A DNA stretch of 64,000 nucleotides, taken from contig JAJOZX010009475.1 in assembly GCA_023014485.1 (NCBI GenBank), positions 105,641-169,640 on the forward strand. Reading direction: 5' to 3'. The notes under the pieces are model-generated. The model made no database searches. It saw nothing but the letters and a program-made list of their open reading frames with translations, and had not been told where the DNA came from. The number at the start of each line of letters is the position of its first letter. Position 1 is the stretch's first letter. This DNA comes from Bathynomus jamesi. Taxonomy: Eukaryota; Arthropoda; Malacostraca; Isopoda; Cirolanidae. A program made the position numbers and the translations under genes. Of this stretch, positions 11,292 through 24,706 are shown piece after piece.

Positions 11292-14200
11292 TAATAATAT
11301 ATTATATATTTCCGCCTGTCTGTGTCTGTCCTTTATGCAAGCGCAAACCGTTTGACCTAGAGCTACCAAATTTGGCACAGGGACCTCTTATGGGATGAAG
11401 AATGTCAATACAGAGTCGGTCAGCCTGTCTGTTTGTATTACGGGCAGCAATGTGAAGCTCAAGATTTTCATGACTGTGTTCTTTTCTATAGTTTTATTGA
11501 CCAAATAATTGAACCGACAGTAATTGGGAGTTCAATTATTTGGTCAGGGGGGTTTTGGGGGATATCTGATCAGATTCAGAAATCTTGACACAATGTGAAG
11601 CTCAAAATTTTCACGGCTGCGTTCTTTTCTGTAGTTTAGCCTGTCTGTTTGTGAAATATATCCCGGGCAGTAATGGGGAAGGGTGGGAGTGGGGGTAAGT
11701 GGGGGAGAGGGGTGGGGTAATGGGAGGGGGTTAGCCCCCAAGTTGCATAAAGGGGGGTGAGGGGGTTTTGGGGGACATTCAGTTGACCTAACCGGGCATT
11801 CAGTTGACCCGGGCAACGCCGGGTACCTCACTTAGTTATAAATATAATTCACGGTATGTCCGTCCGTCTGTTTCCTTTTTAGTAGTGATGGAACGATACC
11901 AAAATTTTTAACGATTCCGATTCCGATACCACTAAAAAGTCTCGATTCCGATACGATTCTCGATTCCGATTCCGATTCTCAATATTTTTAAATATAATTC
12001 TATACTTGTTTTTCTGGAAATTGTCATATTTTACTCTGGTAAGATTAACTATTTACATTATGAGTATGGTAATATAAATTATAAATTATAATAGATTGGT
12101 TTAAAAATAAAAATCAACTGTAAGTTGTAACAATTCATTTTAATCTTCTTGATTACACATCATGGATATACATGTTTTAATGTATAGCTACAATACAATA
12201 AAAATAAAATTTGTTATCCTCTTTCATTTAAATTTTAAAGTTTACATTGCAAAACTGGTTCAATTAAAAGTTAAAGAATCGTTTTAAGAATCGGAAATCA
12301 TGGTACAATTCTCTCGATTCCGATTCCGATTCCTGAAAAATGCTCGATTCTTCCGATTCTCGATTCCGATTCCGATTAATCGTCCCATCACTACTCTTTA
12401 GTCCGAACGGCTGGACTGATTTTCACGAAACTTGGCGACAACACCCTGTGGGATGCCTGGAGTGTTTTTAGCAAAAAAATGTATCCCAATTTATCCCCCC
12501 AAAATACTTATATGCTAAAACACGAAGCACTTAAATTTCAAGATTTTGAACTTCTAAAATTTTCTTAAAATAAACCATGTCCCAAGAAGTTGGTGAATAA
12601 ATTTAGAAAACAACGTAGCCATCAAAATTTTTAGCTATGCTTCGAAAACCATGATAAGTAAAAAAAATGTGGTTGTATTTGAAATTTAAGTGCTTCGTGA
12701 GCTAATTGTAAATGTTAAAATCCAACTCGCTTAAAGAATATCCCGCCCGTAGGACGGGTAGTTTTGCTAATAATAATAATAAACTCAAATACCAATTAAA
12801 CATTTTCAAAAAAATTCAGTTTATAATTTCTGAAAATAAAGTAAAATTTAAAATAAATTAAGAAAAAAATTTACTTTCAAATTTTGTTTGATTTCTCGTC
12901 TTTTTCTGAGAAATAATTTAAATTGTAATTGATAGAAATAAAAGAATGTGGAATTTATTAAGTAAAAACTAGCGTTACATTCATTTTTAATAATAGTGAA
13001 TGTATGTAGTTTCCATTAATAAAGAGGAGTACGAAAGCTTCAAACTTTTTTTCTAAACTTTATTAAAAATTCAGACTTTTCGGAAACCGTTTCTTCCATC
13101 ATCAGTGAGTGTGGAACTAGAGCCTTCCATTCACTGTCTAGTCGGTCCACGCGCGCATTATAACACGTAAATAAGTTCATACAGACGATTTTGAACAAAA
13201 AAAAAAGCCAGTGACACCTAAACATACGAGGCGTCCGAAGTAGGAGTGACGAAGCCGCCATGTATTCGAAAATCCGGTTTCTATATCACCATTTTCTCCT
13301 GGCCTTTGTCTATGCAGTGAATAATACACACTTACTGATACTTCCTATATGTATACTATTGAGCTAAAATGTGTCTGTGTCTCTGTCCGCTTTCTTTGGA
13401 ACTGTGCACAGACTAAACGGCACATCGGGAAATTCTGCAACCACTACCAACTGATAGCCCATGAGCTGTCGATGTGCTCTGTCAAGTTTCCCGGTCCTAG
13501 GTCACAATTACTGGGTCCGAAGGCCCAACACCGCGATAAAACTACAGAAAAGAACGCAGCCGTGAAAATCTTGATCTTCACATTGTGTGACATATACTGC
13601 TACCCACCCGGAGCGCGGAGGGCGGGTAGCAGTATATGTCACAGTGCTACCCGCCCGGGGTAGTGGGGGAGGGGGTGGGGTAATTGGGGGAGTGGGGATA
13701 ATGGGGAGAGGGGTGGGGGTAATGGTGGAGTGGGGGTGGGGGTAATGGCGTTTTTTTAAAATTTTGTAGCTGGATCACAGTGCTACCGCCCGGAGGGCCA
13801 AGTTGTACAACGGTCGCGAGCGATAGCGAGCTATCGCTTGTCGTTACTAATGTCTCTGAAGCATCAGTGACGAAGTATAGGTAATGTGTATTATTTACTG
13901 CATAGACAAAGGCCAGAAGAAAATGGTGATACAGAAATTTATGGATTTTCGAACATATGGCGGCTTCGTCACTCCTACTCCGGACGCCTCATATTTAATA
14001 TTGGACTGGATTCAAATTATAAATAAAGGAAACATAAGAATTTAAGACTGAAGTGGTTATGTAGGCAGTAGGCTACGCTTTGTTCAAAACAGTCCCGTAG
14101 TGAAACTCCATGTTTATTACGGATATTACTGGTAATATACAGGGATTTTCACAACAGGAATTTTTTGAAACAACTGTACTTACAACGGAGGGTGCCTGGT

Positions 14201-17200
14201 TGAAGAATGATTAGTAATGCAAGTTTTGTATAATTTGATAAAGTTACAGCTATAAGACAACTAATATTTATTACCAGTACTCGAAGTGGAGGGTAACGCG
14301 GAGGTACGCGTACCCCTACTTCTCTAATTTGTCATTTTGCGTACCACCACTTATGCATGATCATCCCGTTGCGGTGTATGATTACAGATCCCATTATCCC
14401 ATATAAAAGGAGCAAATGTTTACTGATTTTTTCAATGCACTACTGCCCAGTTATGTAGTGTATGCGCTTTATAAACTATTTTAAAGGTAAGATATTAAAA
14501 ATTCAAGAACACGCAAATACACTATACAATAATATACAGTATATCCCATGTCACTCATTGATTTGTGCAATTTTGCTGATAAAATACTTTTTTTAACTTT
14601 CATGACTGAAAACTAAAACTTTAATGAGGAAAAGAGCTTCCAAACTTGGAATTACGAACAGCTATAATCGTATGTAGAAACTGCTTCATGAAAGCCATAA
14701 CTAAAAACGTTAAATAGCCTATTATTGCCAACTCTTTGAATACGTCGTTTTCATTATTGTTTAAAGGAATGTAATTAGTAATACTATCACACGATACGAC
14801 GTACACGTTAGAAGAATCATGCAGCTTCATTCATTAAGAATTCCAAACAATGGAGAACGCTAATCACCATTTTATGCGCGATCGTACCCCCGACTTCTGG
14901 TTTTCCATTTCGACCACTGCTTATTACTATGAATAGTGTTTCTAAGTTTCGAGAGTGTACTCAAATATACGAGAGATATATAATTAGTCAAAACAGCCAA
15001 ACTATATTTGTCAAACAATTCATATAGTTAATCCAACCATCTATTGCAAGTACGAACCACCTGTCACCAGAAAAATAATCTTTATCAGTGCCATTGTGTT
15101 AAAAAAGTATACTCGTATATATATATATATATATATAATATATGCACACCCAAAAGGAAAAATTGAGAGATTCCAAGGTCTTTCGTGTATTGAACAGTAC
15201 ATGTGGTATTTATCGTTTGAATTATGAAGGATTAATTAAGAATACTTAACACGATAAATAAAAGAATTATCGATTATTATCAATTTATTAATTAATTGTT
15301 AATTGGTGTGATCAGGCATTCTCCCGTTCGAGAGGTTTTTGATCATTCGCGCCATGAGGGACGTTGAAAGGAAATCATGCGTCAGATTCGTTCCACGAAC
15401 CAATGAATACGACTACGTCAAGATCATATTCGACAGCTACAAGTGAGAGAGAGAGAGAGAGAGAGAACGTGTTTATATTGATGCTGTTATTTCAAATCAC
15501 ACGAGTGAAATTTTTTATTTGTCAGTATATATATATATATATAATTTAGGGCGGTCCAAAAAAATAAATGTTGAAAATTCGTAGGTCTTACCCCCTAAAA
15601 TTGTTACCTATGTTGAAAACACTAAATATAAAATTTTAATAAGATCAAAAAATTCTCAGTGGTGCGGGCCGGCACTGGTGCCACATCGCATTTGAATTTA
15701 GAGGGTTTTAAAAACCTTTTTTGCTTCTTCCCCATAATATAGATTTATTGTGTCTTTACGAAAAATATTTCGATATGTTTTGCATAATATAGATTTTTGT
15801 ATGCTTATTGTGGTTAAATATTCCGAAGCACATCTTGTATGAGCGGTACTGAACACGTTGAAGCAAGAATCACATCTGTTCTGTTGATACTTGTAACGTT
15901 TTTCCATGAAATAGATTTCGTCACTTTTCCCATTAAGTGCTCATCTTGCGGAAACGTGTTGAAAGGGCGTTCCTATAACAATCGTATTTTTTATTCACAA
16001 GCCTGTCTTTTGCCAACCTGTTGTTTGCAGTGTATTGCAGTTCGTTTGCAGTGTTGCAACAGTGAATAATCATATTAGAAATGGCAAGTTCCTGTTGTTT
16101 GCAGTGTATTGCAGTTCGTTTGCAGTGTTGCAACAGTGAATAATCATATTAGAAATGGCAAGTTCCTCAATGAAAACTCGCAGAAATACCAAAATATGGC
16201 TCAATGGACAACCAGTTGAAATGATATGAGGGAGAAAACTTCCTTCCAAAGGAGATGTGCTCCGTCGTCTTTTTTATTTACTTAATTAAGGAAAGGAAAA
16301 CTCTAAGAGAAACTTCTAAAGCAGTTTACATAGAGGTAGTTGAATTTTGGGAGCAAACTAGAATTCCAACAAGAGCTGATTATGTTATAGGGCCTACCAA
16401 TGATTGAAAAAGTATATACGGAATATAGAACACTCCAAAAATTAAAATTCCGGTGTTCCGAAACTCAGCGTGAGAGAGATTGTTTCAGAACAGTTTAAAC
16501 GATCTCTTTGATATTGCTCATCAAAAAGCGCACGAGATGATCAAGATTAAAGAAGACAGAAAATTCCTCCAAGCTCAAAAACAGAAGGGAGGAAAAGGGA
16601 TATATGACTAACGTTGACAAAGCATTATCAGAGAAAGAAGATCGTAAAAGGAAGAGAGAGTCAGCTAAAGAACGGTTAGCACGTACGGAAAGGAAGAGAA
16701 AGGAGGAAGAAACAAAGTCTGCCAAATTGACTTCATCAAGTAGCATGAATAGTGAAGATGAAACAATGTTGTGTAAAACTAACACGGCATCAAAAAATAA
16801 TGCAGGCAAGAAGGTTCCTAGCAAACCAAGTAAGAAGGAACTTGTAACACGAGACGTTGCAGTTGCGCTGGATAGATCGAATATTTCTGATAGACAGGCC
16901 GTACATGTGCTATCAGCTGCTGCCTCTGCATTAGATCATGATCTTGATGACTTGTCCATAAGCAGAAGTACAGTTCGTCGAAAGAGAATGGATGTACGTG
17001 AGAAAATCACAAAAGATTTAAAAGAATCCTTTAATGGTGCATTGGGATGGAAAAATGCTAATCGATTCAACTGGAAATTAAAAAGTTGAAAGATTAGCAG
17101 TGTTGGTGTCAGGAGGAGGTAAATCAAAGTGCTTGCAGTACCCAAACTCGAGTCTGGCACAGGAGTAGACATTGCAACAGCTGTTGTCGAATGTTTAGAG

Positions 17201-20200
17201 GACTGGAACGTAATTGATCGCATTAAAGGTATGTGCTTTGACACAACTGCCACGAACACGGGTCCTAAAAAAGGAGCTACTGCACAAATAGAAAAGCTTG
17301 GAGAAGACTTACTAAATATTGCATGCCGGCACCATATAATTGAACTTATTGCATCCAATGTTTTTGAGGTGTGTCTTTGTTCCGCAAGTAGCGGACCTGA
17401 TATTCCGATATTCAAACGCTTTAAGTCTGCCTGGAACTCCATCAATAAAGAAAATTTTGAAACCTTTCCCGATACTCCAGGACGTGATGAACTGCTTATT
17501 TGTAAGAAACATCTAACCTCCACACAAATCCGAGATGATTACAGAGAGGTCCTGGAACTTACAATCATCTACCTAGGAGATGTGCCACCACGTGGAGTCA
17601 AATTTCTAAAGCCAGGTGCTTTGCATCGTGCCAGGTGGATGTCTCGCATAATCTATGCAATAAAAATGAATCTTTTCTGCTCACAGTTTAAAATGACTCT
17701 AAAGGAACAAAGTGGAATAAAACGTTTTGCACAATTTGCCATTAGACACTATGTTCCTGCATGGTTTTCTGCATCTGTCGCTGCTTCTGCCCCTGCCAAT
17801 GATCTTTCGCTACTAAAACTGCTACTAGTATACGAAGACAAAAACATTGCTTCTGCAGTATCTCAAGCACTTTCTCGCCATCTTTGGTACCCAAGTGAAT
17901 TTCTTATTTCACTTTCATTCTTTGATGAAGATATTTCCATTGATGTTAAAAGAGACATGGTAAAGGCATTCGACATGAGGGATCTAAACATCCGCCCAAA
18001 AGAATAAATTTGAATCTTTCTGCCAACGATATTCAAAACAAGACAGTAGCCAGCTTTGTTACTAGCTCGTCTCGACTATTTTTAACTAAGCTCGGACTCC
18101 CAATAGCCTTTCTTGAGGATGATCCAACAAACTGGAAGAACGGACAAGATTATTAAATGGCCCTTCAGTATGTCAAGTCAATGATGGTAACAAATGATAA
18201 TTCCGAAAGAGGAATAGCATTAATAAAAAATTTCAATGCACATCTTACTAAGAATGAAAGTCAAAAGCAGTTTCTCCTGCAAGTAGTGGAGCAACATCGC
18301 CTGCAGTTTCCTAATGTAAAAAAATCAAACTTGAAGCAGGAACTGTGAACGCAGCAACAATGAGTGGGAGATGGGCACCCATGAGACCCCCACCTCTGAG
18401 TGGTTAATACTCCATTATAATTGAATATGGAGGGGGACTGCGATTCTTCTTCTTCCGCAGCTTATTATCCCATCTTTACATGGGGTCGCTGTTTTTGGTT
18501 CGTCTTCTCCACTCTCCTCTGTCGTATACCACGTCCTCCTCCAAGTCCTTCTCCCTGATGTCCGCCACCACACAGTCCCTCCATCTCGTCTTCGGTCTTC
18601 CTCTTCTTCTCCGTCCCGGCAACTCCATCTCCAGCACTCTGCGCCCCACATACTCCTCCTCTCTTCTCCTGACGTGTCCATACCACCTCAGCCTGGCCTC
18701 CTGCACCTTCTTAGATGCTTCCGCCGCCTTCACTGTTCCTCTTATATGCTCATTTCTGACCCTATCCCTCCTCGTCACTCCACACATCCATCTTAACATC
18801 TTCATTTCAGCCACATCGATTTTTCTTTCATTGCTCTTCTTCATTGGCACAGTCTCCATTCCATACAACATTGCCGGCCTCACCACTGTTTTGAATACCT
18901 TTCCCTTCAGTTTTACTGGGACCCTCTTATCACAGAGCACCCCTGATACGTCTCTCCAGTTCTTCCACCCCGACTGTATTCTACAGTTTATCTCTCTCTC
19001 TGCTCCCCCCTCTGCATCCACTGTTGACCCCAAGTATTTAAAATACTCCACCGTCTTAACACGCTCTCCACTCAATGTCACTTCCCCTCCTCGGTCCTGC
19101 TGCACATCACATCTCATATATCGGTCTTCTTTCGGCTAATTCTCATCCCCCTGCTTTCCAACGCCTCTCTCCAATTTTCCAACTGCTGCTCCACCTCCTC
19201 TTTCGTCTCCCCACTCAACACAACATCGTCTGCATACATCATGCACCACGGCGCCTCCCCTCTAATCCTGTCCGTCAACACATCGAATACCACATTGAAA
19301 AGGAAGGGGCTCAAAGCTGATCCTTGGTGCAGACCAACTTCCACCCCAAAGCTCTCTGACACACCCACGCTACTCCTCACCTTAGTTGTTACTCCCTGTA
19401 CATCCCCTTGATCAGTTTAACATACTTCTCCGGTACCATCTTTTCCCTTAAGCATCTCCAAACTTCCTGCCGTGGTATCCTATCATATGCCTTCTCCAAG
19501 TCAATAAAAAACCATGTGCAACGCCTTCTGCCCCTCTCTGTACTTCTCTGCCAACTGTTTCAATGCAAAAACTGCATCTGTCGTTCTCCTTCCCGGCATA
19601 AATAAGTAAGGGGACTGCGATAAACTAAAGAAATTTTTGAATATGAATTCAAAGAATTTTCAAACAAGAAAATTAAGAAATTTAAAGTAGAGTGTGGCAC
19701 CACTAAATATTTATTAATTTTGATAAGTTTTGGTTAGTAACGTTTTTTTAATATAGGTAACAATTTCCGAGGGTAAGACTTAAGATTCAGATACTTTTAA
19801 AATTTACTGTATAATTTTGGACCACCCTAAATATTATATATCAATTCGAAATAAATTATTGAGTTTAATAATACAATACCACTAGCTATACAATTGAAGA
19901 ACATCTGTCGAACGAATTATCATTTAAAAAGTAGGAGTTCAATATTCTTTTCAATGTCATCCATCAGTGTTAACCTTCGTTTGTTTCTGTCGAAGATGTT
20001 ACAGTAACGTAGGCAGAAGAGGTGGTGAACAGGTGTTGTCTCTTGGGGTGTTTTGCGTCACGTTCTTCGACAGGGGAAACGTCTACCATGAACTACTTCA
20101 CGTTCTTGGATTTCACCACGAACACAATCGACCGGACAGGGACGATTATGTCGACGTCATGTGGAGAAACATTCGAAGAGGCGCCAAAATTAACTTCGAA

Positions 20201-23200
20201 AAAAGGGATTACGGCGCGGTCGATGTACTGGGCCTTCCTTATGACTTAGGTTAGTGGTTTCTTCTCCTCTTTAATCGACTCAATACGTGTATGTGACAAA
20301 GCGTCATTAGTAGACACTATAAATCAACAATGAAATCTATAACATCAAAGCCTACCTAAAGTACATTATACAGTATATGATACACACAGGCAGTGCGTGG
20401 AACAAGGAACTCTTCTGGGAAAATTACTTATTCGGTCTATAGTGGATTTAATTTTCCCAGAAGAGTTCCTTCTTCCATGCACGGTCTGTGTATCATAAAA
20501 AACCTCAGGGAACCATTCTGAGCTCAGTCTTGATGGTTGTGGTATTTCTGTAAACTTATGGTCTCACTGGTTTTTCCTTGACTTAAAAAAAATTTAGTGA
20601 AATTTTGTAGACACTCGTAGTTAGACTAGATATGGTAGGCTTTGCCCTACTTACATCCAGTCAGGCCATGCTTGTACAAAATTGTATACTCTTTTGGGAA
20701 ATTAAGGAAAAGCCAGTGAGACGAAACTTGCGAAAATACCACAGCCATAAAAATCTTGAGCTTTACATCCAGAGCCAGTGAAAATAAGAAAGTTGATTGG
20801 GAACAGTTCAAAATACAGACTGAGGAACAATTCACCACATCCATCATAAACACCAATACGACACTCAAGACATTCAATCAGATCATCAATAATGCAAACA
20901 AATACATACCCAAGGGCAACATTAGGAAATACAACCAAAATTACACTAGAGAAATAGCCCACCTCATAAGGCAACGTAACAACCTCAAACATAACGCACA
21001 AACACCACACACAGAAGCCATAAAACAACAGATACAACAACTCACAGAAATAAACAAAGAAAAACAGAAACACTTAGGGAATTCATAACACTAAACCACT
21101 CCACAGATACATCCAGGCTATACAAGACTATAAACAGCATTACCCACTCTAACAGCGGCATTCACACCTCACACGCGGCTATCTGTCGCAGCCAAAATAA
21201 TATCCCAACATATACACAACAAGCTAACATTCTAGTTAATCACTACGCAGAGATAAGTTACTTAAACAGAGACAACAACCAGACACAGGAAAACCTACAG
21301 ACTCGACACGATCATTACACCCTTCGATACAGACCAGACCACCAAGATCATCAAAAACATTATTAATTCGAATGCTACTGGACCAGACAACATATCTAAC
21401 ATACACCTTAAACACTTGGGCCCAAACATATTCAGCACATATTCATACCAACACTATTATTCCTAACATATGGAAACAAGGTAAAATTATTACACTACTC
21501 AAACCAAACAAAAATCCAACAGAACCAGCTTCCTATAGACCCATTACTTTACTATGTACACCTTCCAAAGTAACAAAGACTAATCTTACAAATCACCAAC
21601 CCACACATACCACGCAACCACGACATTACTCACTAACCTCACGCAGCACATCATGGACGGCATCAACTCCAAACGACCAGCTCAATGTACACTATTAGCA
21701 ACAATAGACATTAGTGAAGCATTTGATGCTATCCCACGCTTCCCTTTCAAACAAAATACTCAACACAAACATGCACAATAACGCCAAAAGGTGGCTGAGC
21801 AACTATCTTTCAGGAAGATACGCGCATGTCACATTTAATGGCAAGTCATCCAAAAACAAGCTTTTTCCGAACGGGGTCCCTCAAGGCTCTGTTCTCTCAC
21901 CAACACTGTTCAACTTATACATGCATGACATTCCAACACCCATAGATAACAAACTTACCTTATCATCATATGCATGACGACATCACTAACATCCACCCAT
22001 AACAACATCGACACCGCTGCAAATAACCTACAAACATACATAAACAGTATACAAGATTGACTCACACACAATAGACTCAAAGTAGCGCCCACAAAACCAA
22101 CCATCACCTTGCTAACAAACACAAAAGAACACCAGATAACTCCACAGCTTACACTAAACACCACCAACATTCAACACACTCACAGGATCAAAATACTTGG
22201 GGGTCACATACAACACATTATCTTTTGCAAACCAAATTCAAGACATTAAAAACAAATGTACGTCAAGACTTAACACGCTTAGGGTACTAACAGGCACAAA
22301 CTTTGGACACCAGCGGGAAACATCACTCATACAAACAATATATTCGCTCAGTTATGGACTATGCTAGCCCATGCTGGGCACCCGTTATCTCAAACACACA
22401 CAAACATCTTACAGACAATACAAAACAACGCACTTCGTATCATTACAGGATGTACTCAAACAACACCAATCGAACACCTGCACACAGAAACAAAAATACT
22501 GAAAATTAGGGAACATTTAAACATGAGGGGAACACAATTCATAGCAGCAGCGACAACTAACCCACAACACCCTTGCCACTACATGTATATTTATTTTATT
22601 ATTTTATTGTACAATCATGCACCAACACCTGGCACCATTAAGGTAACACCAGAGATATATTATAACCAAATACTCCATTCCATACCACGCCCCACAGATA
22701 TCACAGTACAGACACACACACACACACACACCTAACCCACAAAGCACTGACACGACTCGGTCCGAATGCGGTCCTAGGTACGAAGCCGCCACCCATTGAC
22801 AGGTCAGAGACCAGCCTGAGCAGATCGGATCGAGTTAACTTAGCACGATTCCTATGTGGACATCACCCCAACTTACAGACATAAACACAGACTAGACAAC
22901 TCCACAGACGACACCTGCCACCTGTGCCAGGACACACCACAAACAATTGAACACATTATGACAGACTGTACCGCTCTAGCACAACATAGAACACAACATC
23001 ACTAGTGCGCTGAACCTCTGGTCCACTCCGGAGAGGGCGATCGGTTACCCACGTGCCGCTGGCTCGCTCGAGCAGGGTGGGCTGATCGCCTAACCAACAA
23101 CAACAAATTCGTGGCTCATGAACTTAAAGTAAATGTTAAGGTCTCACTGGCTTAATTTGTGTTGAAAGTAGTTTGTACGAAATTATTTACCCCTTATAAT

Positions 23201-23550
23201 GCGAATGTGTACTGACCAGCTCTTGGTATGTAGGCTTTGGTAATATTCTTAAACCTTGAAGTTGCAATACACCTATTTTATAAAAGGGAATATTGAATAA
23301 AATTTAATGTCTAACGTTTAAGAACGGCTGAAACAATTATTACAATGGAAAAGATTAGCTGATTAGTTGCAAGAATATGTATCAACACAAAACGCAAAAA
23401 AAAAATAATAAAAATAATAAATTTGGGGGAAGTAGTACTGAGAGGGATTTTTTGAATATCATCACCGATATGTTGCTACACAAATTTAACGTAATAATGT
23501 AAACAATGACTAGTCAGATTTTAATAAAAGGTTTTTGTTCTACTTGTGTA

Positions 23551-23633
<83 letters not shown>

Positions 23634-24650
23634 TCTGAAATATAATTAATTTATAAGATACAAAGAAACAACAGTAAAATATAATAAATGAAACGGTTAA
23701 TTCAGGTCACATTAGATTATAAATGAGTCTTTGTATTCTTGTCATGATTTAATGTACGTTGAAATATCGTTTCATCTCTTATATTTTTCCCATTAATTCT
23801 TTGCATCTTCAAAACCAATTAATAATTTTATACTTTCGACATTTTAGGTATTATTAGTCAAGTGTGCTAACTGCCTATAAAACGCTATGCACCGTCACCT
23901 TTTAGAATTAATCTGATAGCCCAGTAAAGCCAAAAGCTTAAGGGACAAATGGTGGTAAAATAAATACTAAAAATTATAAACTTTTTTGGATGTTCCAATT
24001 AAAAGTGTTACATGTATTTTAGGAAAGAAGAATTATGGTTATTCTAATATCTGAATGGGCCACATAGTCGCAAAATTACTCCTACACACAGAAAATAACT
24101 CAGTTCGGAGACTATTTTAGTTTAGTTGGTTGTATTTGGGGAAAGAAAAGGGAGTCGGTCTTTCAGAAAGACTGCAGCATACATCCACACTGTGATTTAT
24201 TGCAGGGAAACTTTCCACTCAACCAATTTATCACAATTAAATAAAAAAACTAATAGCAGTCCATATATATATATATACGTTTACTCTTTTGTGTGAGTAT
24301 AGTTACCGCAAATATTTATTGTATATCTTTGGTAAGCAATTTATTGAAAAAGCGTTTATATTTAAAGCATTTTGTTTAGGAAATTAACTTCTATCTACCT
24401 AGATGGATAGATTAGATAAATTATCTTCAAAACGTGACAGTTAGACTACCGTAAAAGGTTTCGGCAAGATTTCCACTTCCGATATGCATTATTTTCTTCC
24501 TTCAGATTCAGTGATGCATTACAGCCCACACGCTTTCTCGAAAATCTATTACATGCTTCCGACTCTTGTCTCCCACGATAGAGGAATTTTCTTCACCAGG
24601 TCAAGATGGCCGTCAAAGGTAAAACTTTATAAATTATATACACAATATCG

Positions 24651-24706
<56 letters not shown>

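Larger units (their letters stand above)
15546..19833 (+). mobile_element. 4.3 kb DNA transposon of unassigned superfamily
   Basis: Imperfect terminal inverted repeats of about 150 bp begin TTTAGGG(C/T)GGTCCAAAA and share GTCTTACCC, ATTGTTACCTAT and an internal TTAGTGGTG/CAGTGGTG block. The AT-rich flanks prevent a confident target duplication. It holds a decayed transposase gene (16155-18348) and an inserted RTE LINE (18445-19609). It sits in the third astacin intron, between the exon at 15316 and the zinc-site exon at 19996. Confidence 0.75.
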
